Of a stretch of 64,000 nucleotides of DNA, positions 8,784 through 18,602 are shown in pieces. Position 1 is the first letter of the stretch. Each line of letters opens with the position of its first letter. Under the pieces are notes generated by a model. It was not told the origin of the DNA. It did not search any database and was given only the letters and a program-made list of their open reading frames with translations. Source of the DNA: Mycobacterium barrassiae (lineage in GTDB: Bacteria; Actinomycetota; Actinomycetes; Mycobacteriales; Mycobacteriaceae); the NCBI RefSeq assembly GCF_025822765.1, contig NZ_JACKUK010000042.1, positions 1-64,000 on the forward strand. Direction: 5' to 3'. The position numbers and the translations under genes are program-made.

Positions 8784-9463
8784 CGGTGTTGGTGGTCGAC
8801 GACGACTTCCGTGTCGCCAACATGCACGCCGGCATCGTCGAGGCGCTGCCAGGTTTCACCGTGTCGGCCACGGTGAACAGTCTCGCGGCCGCACGGGAGG
8901 CCGCCCCCGTGGACCTCGCACTGGTCGACGTCTACCTACCCGACGGGTCGGGGGTGGACTTCGTCCGTGAACTACATTGCGACAGCTTCATTCTGAGCGC
9001 AGCGACCGAGGCGGACACCATCCGGGCTGCGGTCGCCGCCGGTGCGCTGAGCTATCTGGTGAAGCCGTTCGTCCCCGCTGATCTGGCCGCCAGGCTGGCC
9101 GGCTATGCGCGCTACCGCAAGATTCTGTCCGGCCCGAACCTGAGTGCGCAGGACGTCGACGCCGCACTCGATGCGCTTCGACCGAGAGTCGCCGAACAGA
9201 AGACCTCGGTCACCGCCACATCACCCACCAAACAGCTTGTCCTGCAGGCGTTGCGCGCCGCAAACGGACCGATGTCGTCGGCGGAGGTTGCCACGGCGAT
9301 CGGGGTGTCACGGGCGACGGCGCAACGGTACCTGGCGACGCTGGCCGCCGCCGGTGAGGTCAAGACTCGGCTGCGTTACGGCAGCACCGGGCGTCCGGAA
9401 CAGGAATTCATTGCCGCCGAACGGCCTACTCGATCAGGGCAGCCGCGGCCTGCAGGTGCTTGA
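8765..9463 (+). CDS. CitB/DcuR-type response regulator
   Basis: A 232-residue response regulator. Receiver domain about 6-120 with acidic pocket VVDDD (11-14), phospho-acceptor Asp55 in ALVDVYLPDG, and Lys in YLVKPF. The C-terminal part (about 150-215) reads as a winged/helix-turn-helix module: SSAEVATAIGVSRATAQRYLATLAAAGEV. This architecture matches CitB/DcuR partners of CitA/DcuS kinases. It is translationally coupled to the kinase. Its 3' end overlaps the convergent ipdC gene by 38 bp, so the steroid cluster begins with no spacer. The likely target is the shared 59-bp element, an inference from proximity. Confidence 0.88.
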   Translation: MGDAELTVLVVDDDFRVANMHAGIVEALPGFTVSATVNSLAAAREAAPVDLALVDVYLPDGSGVDFVRELHCDSFILSAATEADTIRAAVAAGALSYLVKPFVPADLAARLAGYARYRKILSGPNLSAQDVDAALDALRPRVAEQKTSVTATSPTKQLVLQALRAANGPMSSAEVATAIGVSRATAQRYLATLAAAGEVKTRLRYGSTGRPEQEFIAAERPTRSGQPRPAGA

Positions 9464-10493
9464 CCGCATCGTTGACGATGGTGTCGATCAACTCCGCGCA
9501 CGACGGCAGATCCTGGAGGATGCCTGCGACCTGGCCCGACGCCAGCACGCCCGCGTCCGTGTTGCCCTCGACCAGACCCGCCTTCAGCAGCATGGGGGTG
9601 TTGGCCGCCATGACGACCTGAGACCAGGTCAGTTCCTTACCGTGCCGCATCTCCATGCCGTCGCGGATCATCGAGCGCCACGTCATACCGGACATCTTCT
9701 TGAACTTCTGGGCGTTGCGCACCGCGGCCGTGAATCCGCGTAGCCGCGAACCGCTCTCGAGCTTCTCGACCAGCCCGGTACGCAGCACTCGATGCGGCAT
9801 GCCATCGACACGTGTGGATACCACGGTGCCGTCCAGCCCGGCCTCGAGGTACCGCCGCTTTACCGCATCGGGCACGGTGGAATCCGAGGTCAGCAGGAAG
9901 CGGGTGCCCATCGCGACACCCGCCGCGCCGTAGGACAGTGCCGCCGCGAGTCCGCGGCCGTCGAAGAATCCGCCCGCCGCCACGACGGGGATGTCTTCCC
10001 CCTTCAAAGCATCCAGGACCGACGGCAGCAGCAGCGTCGTGGCGATCGGACCGGTGTGGCCACCGCCCTCGCCACCCTGGACGATCACCGCGTCGGCACC
10101 CCACCCGGCGACCTTCTTGGCGTGCTTGGCCAGCCCGACCGACGGAATCACCACCACGCCCGCGTCTTTGAGCTTCGCGATCAGGTCGGGTTTGGGCGCC
10201 AGCGCGAACGACGCCACCCTGACTCCCTCGCGGATCAGCAGGTCGATGCGCTCGTTGGCGTCGCCGGCGTCGGCGCGGATGTTGATGCCGAATGGCTTGT
10301 CCGTGGCGGCCTTCACCTTCGTGACGGCCGTCTGCAGTTCCTCGAGTGTCATCGTGGCCGACGCGAGGATCCCGAGACCGCCGGCGTTCGAGGTTGCCGC
10401 CACCAGGCGCGCACCCGCCACCCAGCCCATCCCGGTCTGTACCACCGGGTGTTCGATGCCGACCAGTTCGGTCAGCGGTGTGCGGAGACTCAT
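9426..10493 (-). CDS. ipdC: IpdC, nitronate-monooxygenase-fold flavoenzyme
   Basis: A 355-residue FMN-dependent TIM-barrel protein of the nitronate monooxygenase/2-nitropropane dioxygenase family, matching Rv3553 (IpdC). In steroid catabolism IpdC acts on the CoA ester of the bicyclic C/D-ring intermediate derived from HIP, before EchA20 opens ring D. Family features: N-terminal HPVVQTGMGWVAGARLV, the flavin-contacting segment QGGEGGGHTG (about residues 138-147), and AAGGFFDGRGLAAAL followed by GTRFLLTSDS. The start overlaps the ipdB stop by 4 bp, and the four genes ipdC, ipdB, ipdA and echA20 are all coupled this way. Expected regulation is KstR2 through the box at 12914. Confidence 0.88.
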   Translation of the reverse strand: MSLRTPLTELVGIEHPVVQTGMGWVAGARLVAATSNAGGLGILASATMTLEELQTAVTKVKAATDKPFGINIRADAGDANERIDLLIREGVRVASFALAPKPDLIAKLKDAGVVVIPSVGLAKHAKKVAGWGADAVIVQGGEGGGHTGPIATTLLLPSVLDALKGEDIPVVAAGGFFDGRGLAAALSYGAAGVAMGTRFLLTSDSTVPDAVKRRYLEAGLDGTVVSTRVDGMPHRVLRTGLVEKLESGSRLRGFTAAVRNAQKFKKMSGMTWRSMIRDGMEMRHGKELTWSQVVMAANTPMLLKAGLVEGNTDAGVLASGQVAGILQDLPSCAELIDTIVNDAVKHLQAAAALIE

Positions 10494-11239
10494 TGCCGAA
10501 TTTCCTTATCCCGCAGACCCTTAGGATCGATCACCTCGCGAATCAGCTTCTGCTCTTCCTCGGTGGGCAGCCGCGTCGTCTCGGCGGAGTCGAGGCCGTG
10601 CACTTCGAACGACGTGTTCTCCGCGACCTGGTCGGCCTCGACGCCCGGATGCAGCGACACCGCGCGCATCTGATGGTCGGGGCCGTTGAAGTCGAACACG
10701 CCGAGGTTGGACACCACCCGGAAGACGTTGACGAAACGGAAGGCCGGGTTTTTCGGATCGACCTTGTCCCATCCGATTCCGGAGACCACGTCCACCGAAT
10801 CTCCGAACACCCGCTTGGAGTGATTGCCGACCCAGTAGCTCGTCGCGTGGTTGATGGTGTTGCCGGGCGCGCCGCGCACGCCGAACATCTGCCGGGTGGG
10901 ATGCTGCAGAGGCCCGAATGCCGAAAGGTTCTGATTGCCGTACCGGTCAATCTGATTCGCGCCCATGACCACGTGGCGGCGGCCCCACGCCAGTGTCTCG
11001 AAGACGCGGCCGAACGGCATCCACCCCTCGATCGCTCCGGCCGCTCCGAGGGCGGGTGTGTCGGCCAGCAGCCGGGCTTCACCGTCGGTCAACAGGATGT
11101 CGGGGGAGAAGGTCAGACGGGCCAGCCTGGCGCCGATCGACACCATGTTCGCCATTGGGTTGACCATGATCTCGCCGGCATCGCGGAACAGTTCGGCGCA
11201 GGCGACGGCGCACACCTCGGCACGGGTCACTGACATCAC
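10490..11239 (-). CDS. ipdB: IpdB, beta subunit of COCHEA-CoA hydrolase
   Basis: A 249-residue class I CoA-transferase-fold beta subunit, the Rv3552 counterpart. With IpdA it forms the heteromeric enzyme that hydrolytically opens ring C of COCHEA-CoA, although the fold suggests a CoA transferase. The sequence begins SVTRAEVCAVACAELF and carries PNTINHATSYWVGNH and the family's GIGWD segment. It overlaps ipdA and ipdC by 4 bp at each end, so subunit stoichiometry is probably kept by translational coupling. The role is taken from established work on the Ipd enzymes; the assignment rests on order and protein similarity. Confidence 0.88.
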   Translation of the reverse strand: MMSVTRAEVCAVACAELFRDAGEIMVNPMANMVSIGARLARLTFSPDILLTDGEARLLADTPALGAAGAIEGWMPFGRVFETLAWGRRHVVMGANQIDRYGNQNLSAFGPLQHPTRQMFGVRGAPGNTINHATSYWVGNHSKRVFGDSVDVVSGIGWDKVDPKNPAFRFVNVFRVVSNLGVFDFNGPDHQMRAVSLHPGVEADQVAENTSFEVHGLDSAETTRLPTEEEQKLIREVIDPKGLRDKEIRQ

Positions 11240-12126
11240 TTCGCCGCCTCCTTCGCCGCTTCTGTGAATTTCCGCACCGCCGCTTGATAGTCCGCTTCGC
11301 TGCCGGACAGGTATGTCTTCACGAATTCGGCCCAGGTCTCCTCGGACGCCGCGGCCTCGGCGTAGTGCCGCTGGAACTTCTCGTCGCGGCGGTAATCCGG
11401 TTCGGCCGTGGTGAAGTGTGCGCCGTTGGGTGCCTCCACCACCTTGTCGACCATCATCCGGTTCACCAGCAGCGCCTGCGGCGGCACGGCTTTCACCAAT
11501 TCGTCTGTGGGCACCACCCGTTCGACGGACAGGTAGCGTCGTTGCGCCGCCATCAGGAACAGGTCGTCGAAGTACGGATCGATGCCGGTGTAGGCCGCAT
11601 TGCCCGCAGCATCACCGAGATTCATGTGGACGAACGCCGCATCGAGCGTCAGCGCAGGCATGGCAATCAGTTCCTCGTAGCCGTCGCCGGTGGGGTAGGG
11701 CGACGTCACGGTCTTGAGTTCGTCGCCCCAGAACGTGCGCACATCGCTGCCCAGCCCCGCGCGGATCGGCAGGAACGGCAGGCGTTGCGCCGCGGCTTGC
11801 AGCCCACAGCGCAGCATGCCCTCGTCCATCTCACGGGCCTCGATGGAGCCGCTGGTGCGGGCCTTGGCGAACCACGGGTCGTAGAACGGCGGCGAATCGA
11901 GCGATACGAAACCGTAGTAGACGCGTTTGACCTTGCCCGCCGAGCACAGCAGTCCGAGGTCGGGACCGCCGTAGGTGACGACGGTCAGATCCTTGACATC
12001 GGTGCGCAGCAGGGCCCGCACGAACGCCATCGGTTTGCGCCGCGATCCCCAGCCGCCGATGCCGATGGTCATGCCGCTCTCGATGCCGGCGACGGCGTCG
12101 GCCAAAGTTGTTCTCTTGTCGGTCAT
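11236..12126 (-). CDS. ipdA: IpdA, alpha subunit of COCHEA-CoA hydrolase
   Basis: A 296-residue CoA-transferase-fold alpha subunit, the Rv3551 counterpart, partner of IpdB in ring C hydrolysis. The glycine-rich GGWGSRRKPMAF segment at residues 23-34 is the CoA-binding loop of this superfamily. The internal stretch GLGSDVRTFWGDE and the conserved HMNLGDAAGNAAYTG follow. Its ATG overlaps the echA20 stop, and its stop overlaps the ipdB start by 4 bp. Length matches the known subunit. Regulation is expected through the KstR2 box in front of echA20. Confidence 0.88.
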   Translation of the reverse strand: MTDKRTTLADAVAGIESGMTIGIGGWGSRRKPMAFVRALLRTDVKDLTVVTYGGPDLGLLCSAGKVKRVYYGFVSLDSPPFYDPWFAKARTSGSIEAREMDEGMLRCGLQAAAQRLPFLPIRAGLGSDVRTFWGDELKTVTSPYPTGDGYEELIAMPALTLDAAFVHMNLGDAAGNAAYTGIDPYFDDLFLMAAQRRYLSVERVVPTDELVKAVPPQALLVNRMMVDKVVEAPNGAHFTTAEPDYRRDEKFQRHYAEAAASEETWAEFVKTYLSGSEADYQAAVRKFTEAAKEAAK

Positions 12127-12878
12127 TTCCCGCCCTTGTTCGTCCCCGCGAACGCGTCCCGATGCTCGTCGGCCACGCCTGCGAGGTTGAGCTCGAACGT
12201 GAAACCCTGCTCCATGCGGTAGCTCGAGTTCACCCGTTGCACGTCGATGAAGTTCAGCGCCTCCTTGGCCGCCCGAATGACCCGGGTGTCCTTTGCGGCG
12301 ATATCGCGCGCCACCCGGAGTGCAGCCTCGTCGAGTTCGGCCCGCGGCACGACCTCGTGCACCGAGCCGAAGTGGTGCAGGGTGGCCGCGTCGACGGTGG
12401 CGGCGGTGAAGAACAGTCGCCGCATCATGTGCTGGGGCACCAACCTCGACAGGTGCGTTGCGGCACCAAGAGCGCCACGCTCGACCTCGGGCAGGCCGAA
12501 CGTCGCATCGTCGGAGGCGACGATGACGTCGGAGTTACCGACCAGGCCGATCCCTCCGCCGACGCAGAACCCGTTGACCGCGGCGATGACGGGCACCTCG
12601 CACTCGTAGACGGCGCGGAACGCATGGAAGCAGCCGCGGTTCGCGTCGATGAGCGCGGTGAAGCCCTCGGTGTTCTGCATCTCTTTGATGTCAACGCCTG
12701 CGTTGAACCCGCGGCCCTCCGCGCGCAGGATCACCACGTGGGTGTCCATGTCCCTGCCGGCGGCGGTGATGGCATCGCCGAGCTCGAACCAGCCGCGCGA
12801 CGGAATCGCGTTGACCTTCGGATAGTCGACGGTGACCGAGACGATGCCCGGTTCGACCGTCTTGGTGGTGATCGTCAT
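12123..12878 (-). CDS. echA20: EchA20, ring D opening enoyl-CoA hydratase-fold enzyme
   Basis: A 251-residue crotonase-family protein matching Rv3550 (EchA20), which hydrolytically cleaves ring D of the bicyclic CoA intermediate in HIP degradation. Crotonase marks: VTVDYPKVNAIPSRGW, the oxyanion-hole loop GRGFNAGVDIKEMQN (about residues 60-74) and the second loop NGFCVGGGIGLVGNSD. The ATG at 12878 has GAGG 8 bases upstream and gives the expected length; upstream in-frame codons run into the KstR2 box. First gene of the echA20-ipdA-ipdB-ipdC transcript, divergent from an SDR gene. Confidence 0.9.
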   Translation of the reverse strand: MTITTKTVEPGIVSVTVDYPKVNAIPSRGWFELGDAITAAGRDMDTHVVILRAEGRGFNAGVDIKEMQNTEGFTALIDANRGCFHAFRAVYECEVPVIAAVNGFCVGGGIGLVGNSDVIVASDDATFGLPEVERGALGAATHLSRLVPQHMMRRLFFTAATVDAATLHHFGSVHEVVPRAELDEAALRVARDIAAKDTRVIRAAKEALNFIDVQRVNSSYRMEQGFTFELNLAGVADEHRDAFAGTNKGGK

Positions 12879-12913
12879 GCGGATACCTCGGTTACTCTGG
12901 GGGTCGCTACCTA

Positions 12914-12927
12914 AGCAAGCACTTGCT
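12914..12927. promoter_or_regulatory. KstR2 operator
   Basis: AGCAAGCACTTGCT is a perfect match to the published KstR2 consensus AnCAAGnnCTTGnT, and the palindrome extends one base on each side. It sits in the 64-bp gap between echA20 (minus, start 12878) and the SDR gene (plus, start 12943), where a single box can repress both. KstR2 is the TetR-family repressor of the ring C/D genes and responds to HIP-CoA. Confidence 0.93.
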
Positions 12928-12930
12928 TGG

Positions 12931-12943
12931 TACGCTAGCACAG
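12931..12943 (+). promoter_or_regulatory. Predicted -10 and leaderless start of SDR gene
   Basis: TACGCT at 12931-12936 fits the mycobacterial TANNNT -10 element, and the GTG start codon at 12943 lies exactly 7 bases after its last T, where transcription normally begins. No ribosome binding site lies between. The mRNA is therefore predicted to be leaderless, with the KstR2 box ending 3 bp upstream of the -10. Confidence 0.6.
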
Positions 12944-13716
12944 TGACTGACCGCCCAGAGATAGTCCTCGGACTGCACGGCAGGGTCGTCCTGGTGACCG
13001 GTGGAGTGCGGGGCGTCGGGGCCGGCATCAGCTCCGTATTCGCAGCGCAGGGCGCAACCGTGGTGACGTGTGCGCGACGACCGGTCGAGGGCCTGCCCTA
13101 CGAGTTCCACAGCTGCGACGTACGCGACGACGACGCGGTGGCCGCGCTAATCGAGACGGTCGCCGACAAGCACGGACGCCTGGACGTCGTCGTCAACAAC
13201 GCGGGCGGATCGCCCTACGTCCTGGCCGCCGAGTCGTCGGCGAAGTTCAACACCAAGATCGTCGAGCTCAACCTGCTTGGACCGCTGTCGGTCTCGATCC
13301 ACGCGAACGCGGTGATGCAGGCGCAGCCCCACGGCGGCTCGATCATCAACATCGCCAGTGTGAGCGGCCGTCGGCCGACGCCGGGCACGGCGCCGTACGG
13401 TGCGGCCAAGGCGGGCATGGAGAGCATCACGAGCACGCTGGCCGTCGAGTGGGCACCGAAGGTGCGGGTGAACTCGGTGGTCGTCGGGATGGTGGAGACC
13501 GAACAGTCCGAATTGTTCTACGGCGACGCCGATTCCATCGCAGCCATCTCCAAGAACGTTCCGCTGGGGCGGCTGGCCAAACCGGACGACGTCGGCTGGG
13601 CGGCGGCGTTCCTGGCGTCCGACGCCGCGTCTTACATCAGCGGCGCCTCGCTCGAGGTGCACGGCGGCGGCGAACCGCCGCACTACCTGGCGACCACGAC
13701 CGCCGACATCAAGTAG
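12943..13716 (+). CDS. SDR oxidoreductase (Rv3549c-like)
   Basis: A 257-residue classical short-chain dehydrogenase/reductase. Nucleotide-binding motif TGGVRGVG at about residues 20-27, NNAGG near 86, catalytic Ser in NIASVSGR, and the YGAAK pair near 152-156. Position and length match Rv3549c of the KstR2 regulon, whose substrate is not firmly established but is expected to be a ring C/D intermediate. The GTG at 12943 is chosen because it follows the -10 at leaderless spacing and removes the upstream extension that would cross the KstR2 box. A second SDR gene follows after 33 bp. Confidence 0.85.
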   Translation: MTDRPEIVLGLHGRVVLVTGGVRGVGAGISSVFAAQGATVVTCARRPVEGLPYEFHSCDVRDDDAVAALIETVADKHGRLDVVVNNAGGSPYVLAAESSAKFNTKIVELNLLGPLSVSIHANAVMQAQPHGGSIINIASVSGRRPTPGTAPYGAAKAGMESITSTLAVEWAPKVRVNSVVVGMVETEQSELFYGDADSIAAISKNVPLGRLAKPDDVGWAAAFLASDAASYISGASLEVHGGGEPPHYLATTTADIK

Positions 13717-13749
13717 CGCATACACCGAACAACGTAGGAGATAAGAGAT

Positions 13750-14655
13750 ATGGGACTGCTCGACGGCCGTGTTGTCATCGTGACGGGTGCAGGCGGGGGC
13801 ATCGGCCGCGCACATGCGCTGGCGTTCGCCGCCGAGGGCGCGCGGGTGGTGGTCAATGACATCGGCGTCGGGCTGGACGGCTCACCCGCGGGAGGCGGCA
13901 GCGCGGCCCAGGCAGTGGTCGACGAGATCACCGCTGCCGGAGGCGAAGCCGTCACCAGCGGCGCCAACGTCGCGGACTGGGCGCAGGCCGAGGGGCTGAT
14001 CCAGACCGCGGTCGACGAGTTCGGCGGCCTCGATGTGCTGGTCAACAACGCAGGCATCGTCCGCGACCGGATGTTCGCGAACACCAGCGAGGAGGAGTTC
14101 GACGCCGTTGTTGCCGTCCACCTCAAGGGCCACTTCGCGACCATGCGCCACGCGGCCTCGTACTGGCGCGCACAGTCCAAGGCCGGCAACACCGTCGACG
14201 CGCGCATCATCAACACCAGTTCGGGCGCGGGTCTGCAAGGCAGTGTGGGACAGGCCAATTACAGTGCGGCCAAAGCGGGAATCGCGGCCTTGACCCTGGT
14301 TGCCGCGGCCGAGATGGGCCGCTACGGGGTCACCGTCAACGCCATCGCGCCGTCGGCCAGAACGCGGATGACCGAGACGGTGTTCGCGGAGATGATGGCC
14401 ACCCAGGACAAGGACTTCGACGCGATGGCGCCGGAAAACATCTCCCCGCTGGTGGTTTGGCTCGGCAGCGTCGAATCCAAGGATGTCACCGGAACGATGT
14501 TCGAGGTCGAGGGCGGCATCATCCGGGTGGCCGAGGGTTGGGCGCACGGACCCCAGGTCGACAAGGGCGCCCGCTGGGATCCAGCCGAACTCGGACGCGT
14601 CGTGAGAGATCTGCTGGCCAAGGCACGTCCGGCGGTGCCCGTCTACGGCGCCTGA
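13750..14655 (+). CDS. SDR oxidoreductase (Rv3548c-like)
   Basis: A 301-residue SDR related to FabG and to the dehydrogenase part of multifunctional beta-oxidation enzymes. TGAGGGIGRAHA forms the cofactor loop near residues 13-24, NNAGI lies near 98, a Ser in NTSSGAG and the YSAAK dyad near 174-178. Position corresponds to Rv3548c. The ATG at 13750 is preceded by AGGAGATAAGAGAT, a usable ribosome binding site. It probably shares the KstR2-controlled transcript with the preceding SDR. It converges on the ddn-like gene, with 3 bp between stops. Likely beta-oxidation of a steroid-derived CoA ester; the exact step is unknown. Confidence 0.83.
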   Translation: MGLLDGRVVIVTGAGGGIGRAHALAFAAEGARVVVNDIGVGLDGSPAGGGSAAQAVVDEITAAGGEAVTSGANVADWAQAEGLIQTAVDEFGGLDVLVNNAGIVRDRMFANTSEEEFDAVVAVHLKGHFATMRHAASYWRAQSKAGNTVDARIINTSSGAGLQGSVGQANYSAAKAGIAALTLVAAAEMGRYGVTVNAIAPSARTRMTETVFAEMMATQDKDFDAMAPENISPLVVWLGSVESKDVTGTMFEVEGGIIRVAEGWAHGPQVDKGARWDPAELGRVVRDLLAKARPAVPVYGA

Positions 14656-14658
14656 CAG

Positions 14659-15102
14659 TTACGGTTCGCAGACGACCATCGGAATCACCCGGTCAGCCGC
14701 CTGACGATAGCCCCGGTACGGCGGATACATCCTGATCAGCTTGGGCCAGTAGCGCTTTCGCTCTTCCTCAGTCGCATCGCGGGCGATCAGGTCGAGATGC
14801 CGGTCCCGGATCTGAAGGTGTATCTGCGGATTCGACTCGATGTTGAGGTACCAGGCGGGATCGGAGTCCCGCCCACCGAACGACGCCGGCAGGATTACCC
14901 GATCGCCGTCATCCAGATACAGCGTCGGCGTGGTACGCGGGCGGCCGGACTTGCGTCCCGTGGTGGTGACCAGCGCCGCCGGGAACCAGAGCAGTTTGGC
15001 GCCGATGCGGCCATCGGTGCGCCGATATGCCCAGATGTGTGCGCGGGCGAAGTACTTCATCGCCAGCCGAAGCGGCCGCGAGTTGCGGATTACGCCTGCC
15101 AT
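14659..15102 (-). CDS. Ddn-like F420-dependent nitroreductase-fold protein (paralogue)
   Basis: A 147-residue member of the deazaflavin (F420)-dependent nitroreductase family. Shared with Ddn: WAYRR, the F420-phosphate loop TTTGRKSGRPR (about 47-57), WYLNIESNP, and the tail [15 protein letters not shown]...YPPYRGYRQAADRVIPMVVCEP. It is a diverged tandem copy of the next gene upstream (15141-15593): it differs at the N-terminus (MAGVIRNSRPLRLAM) and carries AWYLN where the other has MWYLN. It is the last gene of the fadA5-led minus-strand run. Function is probably F420H2-dependent reduction of a quinone or enone; not determined. Confidence 0.85.
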   Translation of the reverse strand: MAGVIRNSRPLRLAMKYFARAHIWAYRRTDGRIGAKLLWFPAALVTTTGRKSGRPRTTPTLYLDDGDRVILPASFGGRDSDPAWYLNIESNPQIHLQIRDRHLDLIARDATEEERKRYWPKLIRMYPPYRGYRQAADRVIPMVVCEP

Positions 15103-15140
15103 GCCGCATGACTAGCCGCCCGCCAGTCCTGGCAAACCGG

Positions 15141-17162
<2,022 letters not shown>

Positions 17163-17163
17163 C

Positions 17164-17177
17164 TAGAACACGTTTCA
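17164..17177. promoter_or_regulatory. KstR box upstream of fadA5
   Basis: TAGAACACGTTTCA fits the KstR consensus TnnAACnnGTTnnA. On the minus strand the box ends in TCTA, whose last TA starts the -10 TAGCCT (17165-17160). The fadA5 ATG at 17153 follows 7 bases later. Bound repressor would cover the -10 element. Confidence 0.92.
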
Positions 17178-17242
17178 TTACTCTGACAAGCGAGGATGGT
17201 GACCTGCCTTTTATCTGCGGAGAAGGCATGTTTTACTGGCAC

Positions 17243-17256
17243 TAGAACACGTTGCA
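17243..17256. promoter_or_regulatory. KstR box upstream of cyp125
   Basis: TAGAACACGTTGCA matches TnnAACnnGTTnnA and lies 29 bp before the cyp125 ATG, with AAGGAG between. Together with the box at 17164 it gives the 132-bp fadA5/cyp125 divergent region two separate operators, one per promoter. Confidence 0.92.
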
Positions 17257-17285
17257 ATTAGCGGTTTTCAAGGAGCGCACCGTAC

Positions 17286-18551
17286 ATGGCACCCCTCAAC
17301 AAAGATCTGAGTATTCCCTCAGACTTCGACTTCCTCGACCCCGACATCAACCTCGCCGGACTGCCCGTCAAGGAGCTCGCCGAGCTGCGCAAGGCAGAGC
17401 CCGTTCACTGGGTCGACGTCCCTGGCATCACCGGCGGCTTCGAGGACAAGGGCTACTGGCTCGTGACCAGGCACGCTGACGTCAAGGAGGTGTCGCGGCG
17501 CAGCGACGTCTTCTCCAGCTGGCAGAACGGGGCGATCCCGGTCTGGCCGAAGGAGATGACGCGTGAGCAGGTGGAGCTGCAGCGCAGCGTCATGCTCAAC
17601 ATGGACGCGCCGCACCACACCCGGCTGCGCAAGATCATCTCCCGCGGTTTCACCCCGCGCGCCATCGGCAGGCTGGAGGACGAACTCGCGCAGCGCGCCC
17701 AGAACATCGTCAAGACCGCGGCGGCAGACGGCTCAGGCGACTTCGTCGAACAGGTCTCGTGCGAGCTGCCCTTGCAGGCCATCGCCGGACTGCTCGGGGT
17801 GCCCCAGGACGACCGCGACAAGCTTTTCCGCTGGTCCAACGAAATGACCGGCGGCGAGGACCCGGAGTTCGCCGACGTCGATCCGGCGCAATCGTCGATG
17901 GAACTGATCATGTACGCGATGGCGATGGCCGACGAGCGGGGCAAGAACCCGACCGACGACATCGTCACGACGCTGATCCAGGCCGACATCGACGGCGAGA
18001 AGCTCTCCGATGACGAGTTCGGCTTCTTCGTGGTCATGCTCGCCGTCGCGGGCAACGAGACGACCCGGAATTCGATCACTCACGGCATGATCGGGTTCTC
18101 GCAGCATCCCGACCAGTGGGAGCTGTTCAAGAAGGATCGCCCGTCGACCGCGGCTGACGAGATCATCCGTTGGGCCACACCGGTTTCGGCGTTCCAGCGG
18201 ACTGCGCTCGAGGACGTCGAGCTGGGCGGCGTGACGATCAAGAAGGGTCAGCGCGTCGTGATGTCCTACCGGTCAGCCAATTTCGACGAAGAGGTATTCG
18301 AAGAACCGCATCGGTTCAACATTCTGCGCGATCCGAATCCGCACGTCGGGTTCGGTGGCACCGGCGCTCACTACTGCATCGGCGCGAACCTGGCCAGGAT
18401 GACGATCAACCTCATCTTCAATGCGGTCGCCGACCACATGCCCGACATCAAGCCGATCAGCGAACCCGAGCGGCTGCGATCTGGTTGGCTCAACGGCATC
18501 AAGCATTGGCAGGTCGACTACACCGGCAAGAGCGCGGTCGCCGCGGAGTAG
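17286..18551 (+). CDS. cyp125: Cyp125, steroid C26/C27 monooxygenase
   Basis: A 421-residue cytochrome P450 matching CYP125A1 (Rv3545c), which oxidises the terminal side-chain methyl of cholesterol or cholestenone to the acid. Haem-ligand Cys364 lies in FGGTGAHYCIGANLA, the oxygen-activation helix has AGNETTRNS, and the ExxR motif is in the K helix (ADEIIRWATPV). The N-terminal PSDFDFLDPDINLAGLPVKEL is characteristic of this P450 group. The ATG at 17286 follows AAGGAG. First of six plus-strand genes running to ltp2. Redundant in role with cyp142 at 49191. Confidence 0.95.
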   Translation: MAPLNKDLSIPSDFDFLDPDINLAGLPVKELAELRKAEPVHWVDVPGITGGFEDKGYWLVTRHADVKEVSRRSDVFSSWQNGAIPVWPKEMTREQVELQRSVMLNMDAPHHTRLRKIISRGFTPRAIGRLEDELAQRAQNIVKTAAADGSGDFVEQVSCELPLQAIAGLLGVPQDDRDKLFRWSNEMTGGEDPEFADVDPAQSSMELIMYAMAMADERGKNPTDDIVTTLIQADIDGEKLSDDEFGFFVVMLAVAGNETTRNSITHGMIGFSQHPDQWELFKKDRPSTAADEIIRWATPVSAFQRTALEDVELGGVTIKKGQRVVMSYRSANFDEEVFEEPHRFNILRDPNPHVGFGGTGAHYCIGANLARMTINLIFNAVADHMPDIKPISEPERLRSGWLNGIKHWQVDYTGKSAVAAE

Positions 18552-18602
18552 CGCCAACGGATCACCGCACGCGGGGCGTGCAATCGGATCGAGGAGGATT
18601 CG

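Noticed and set aside
13716-13750. A possible KstR-like motif before the second SDR gene (accgaacaacgtag)
   Set aside because: Only AAC is preserved and the GTT half is absent. The 33-bp gap is more simply an operon spacer.
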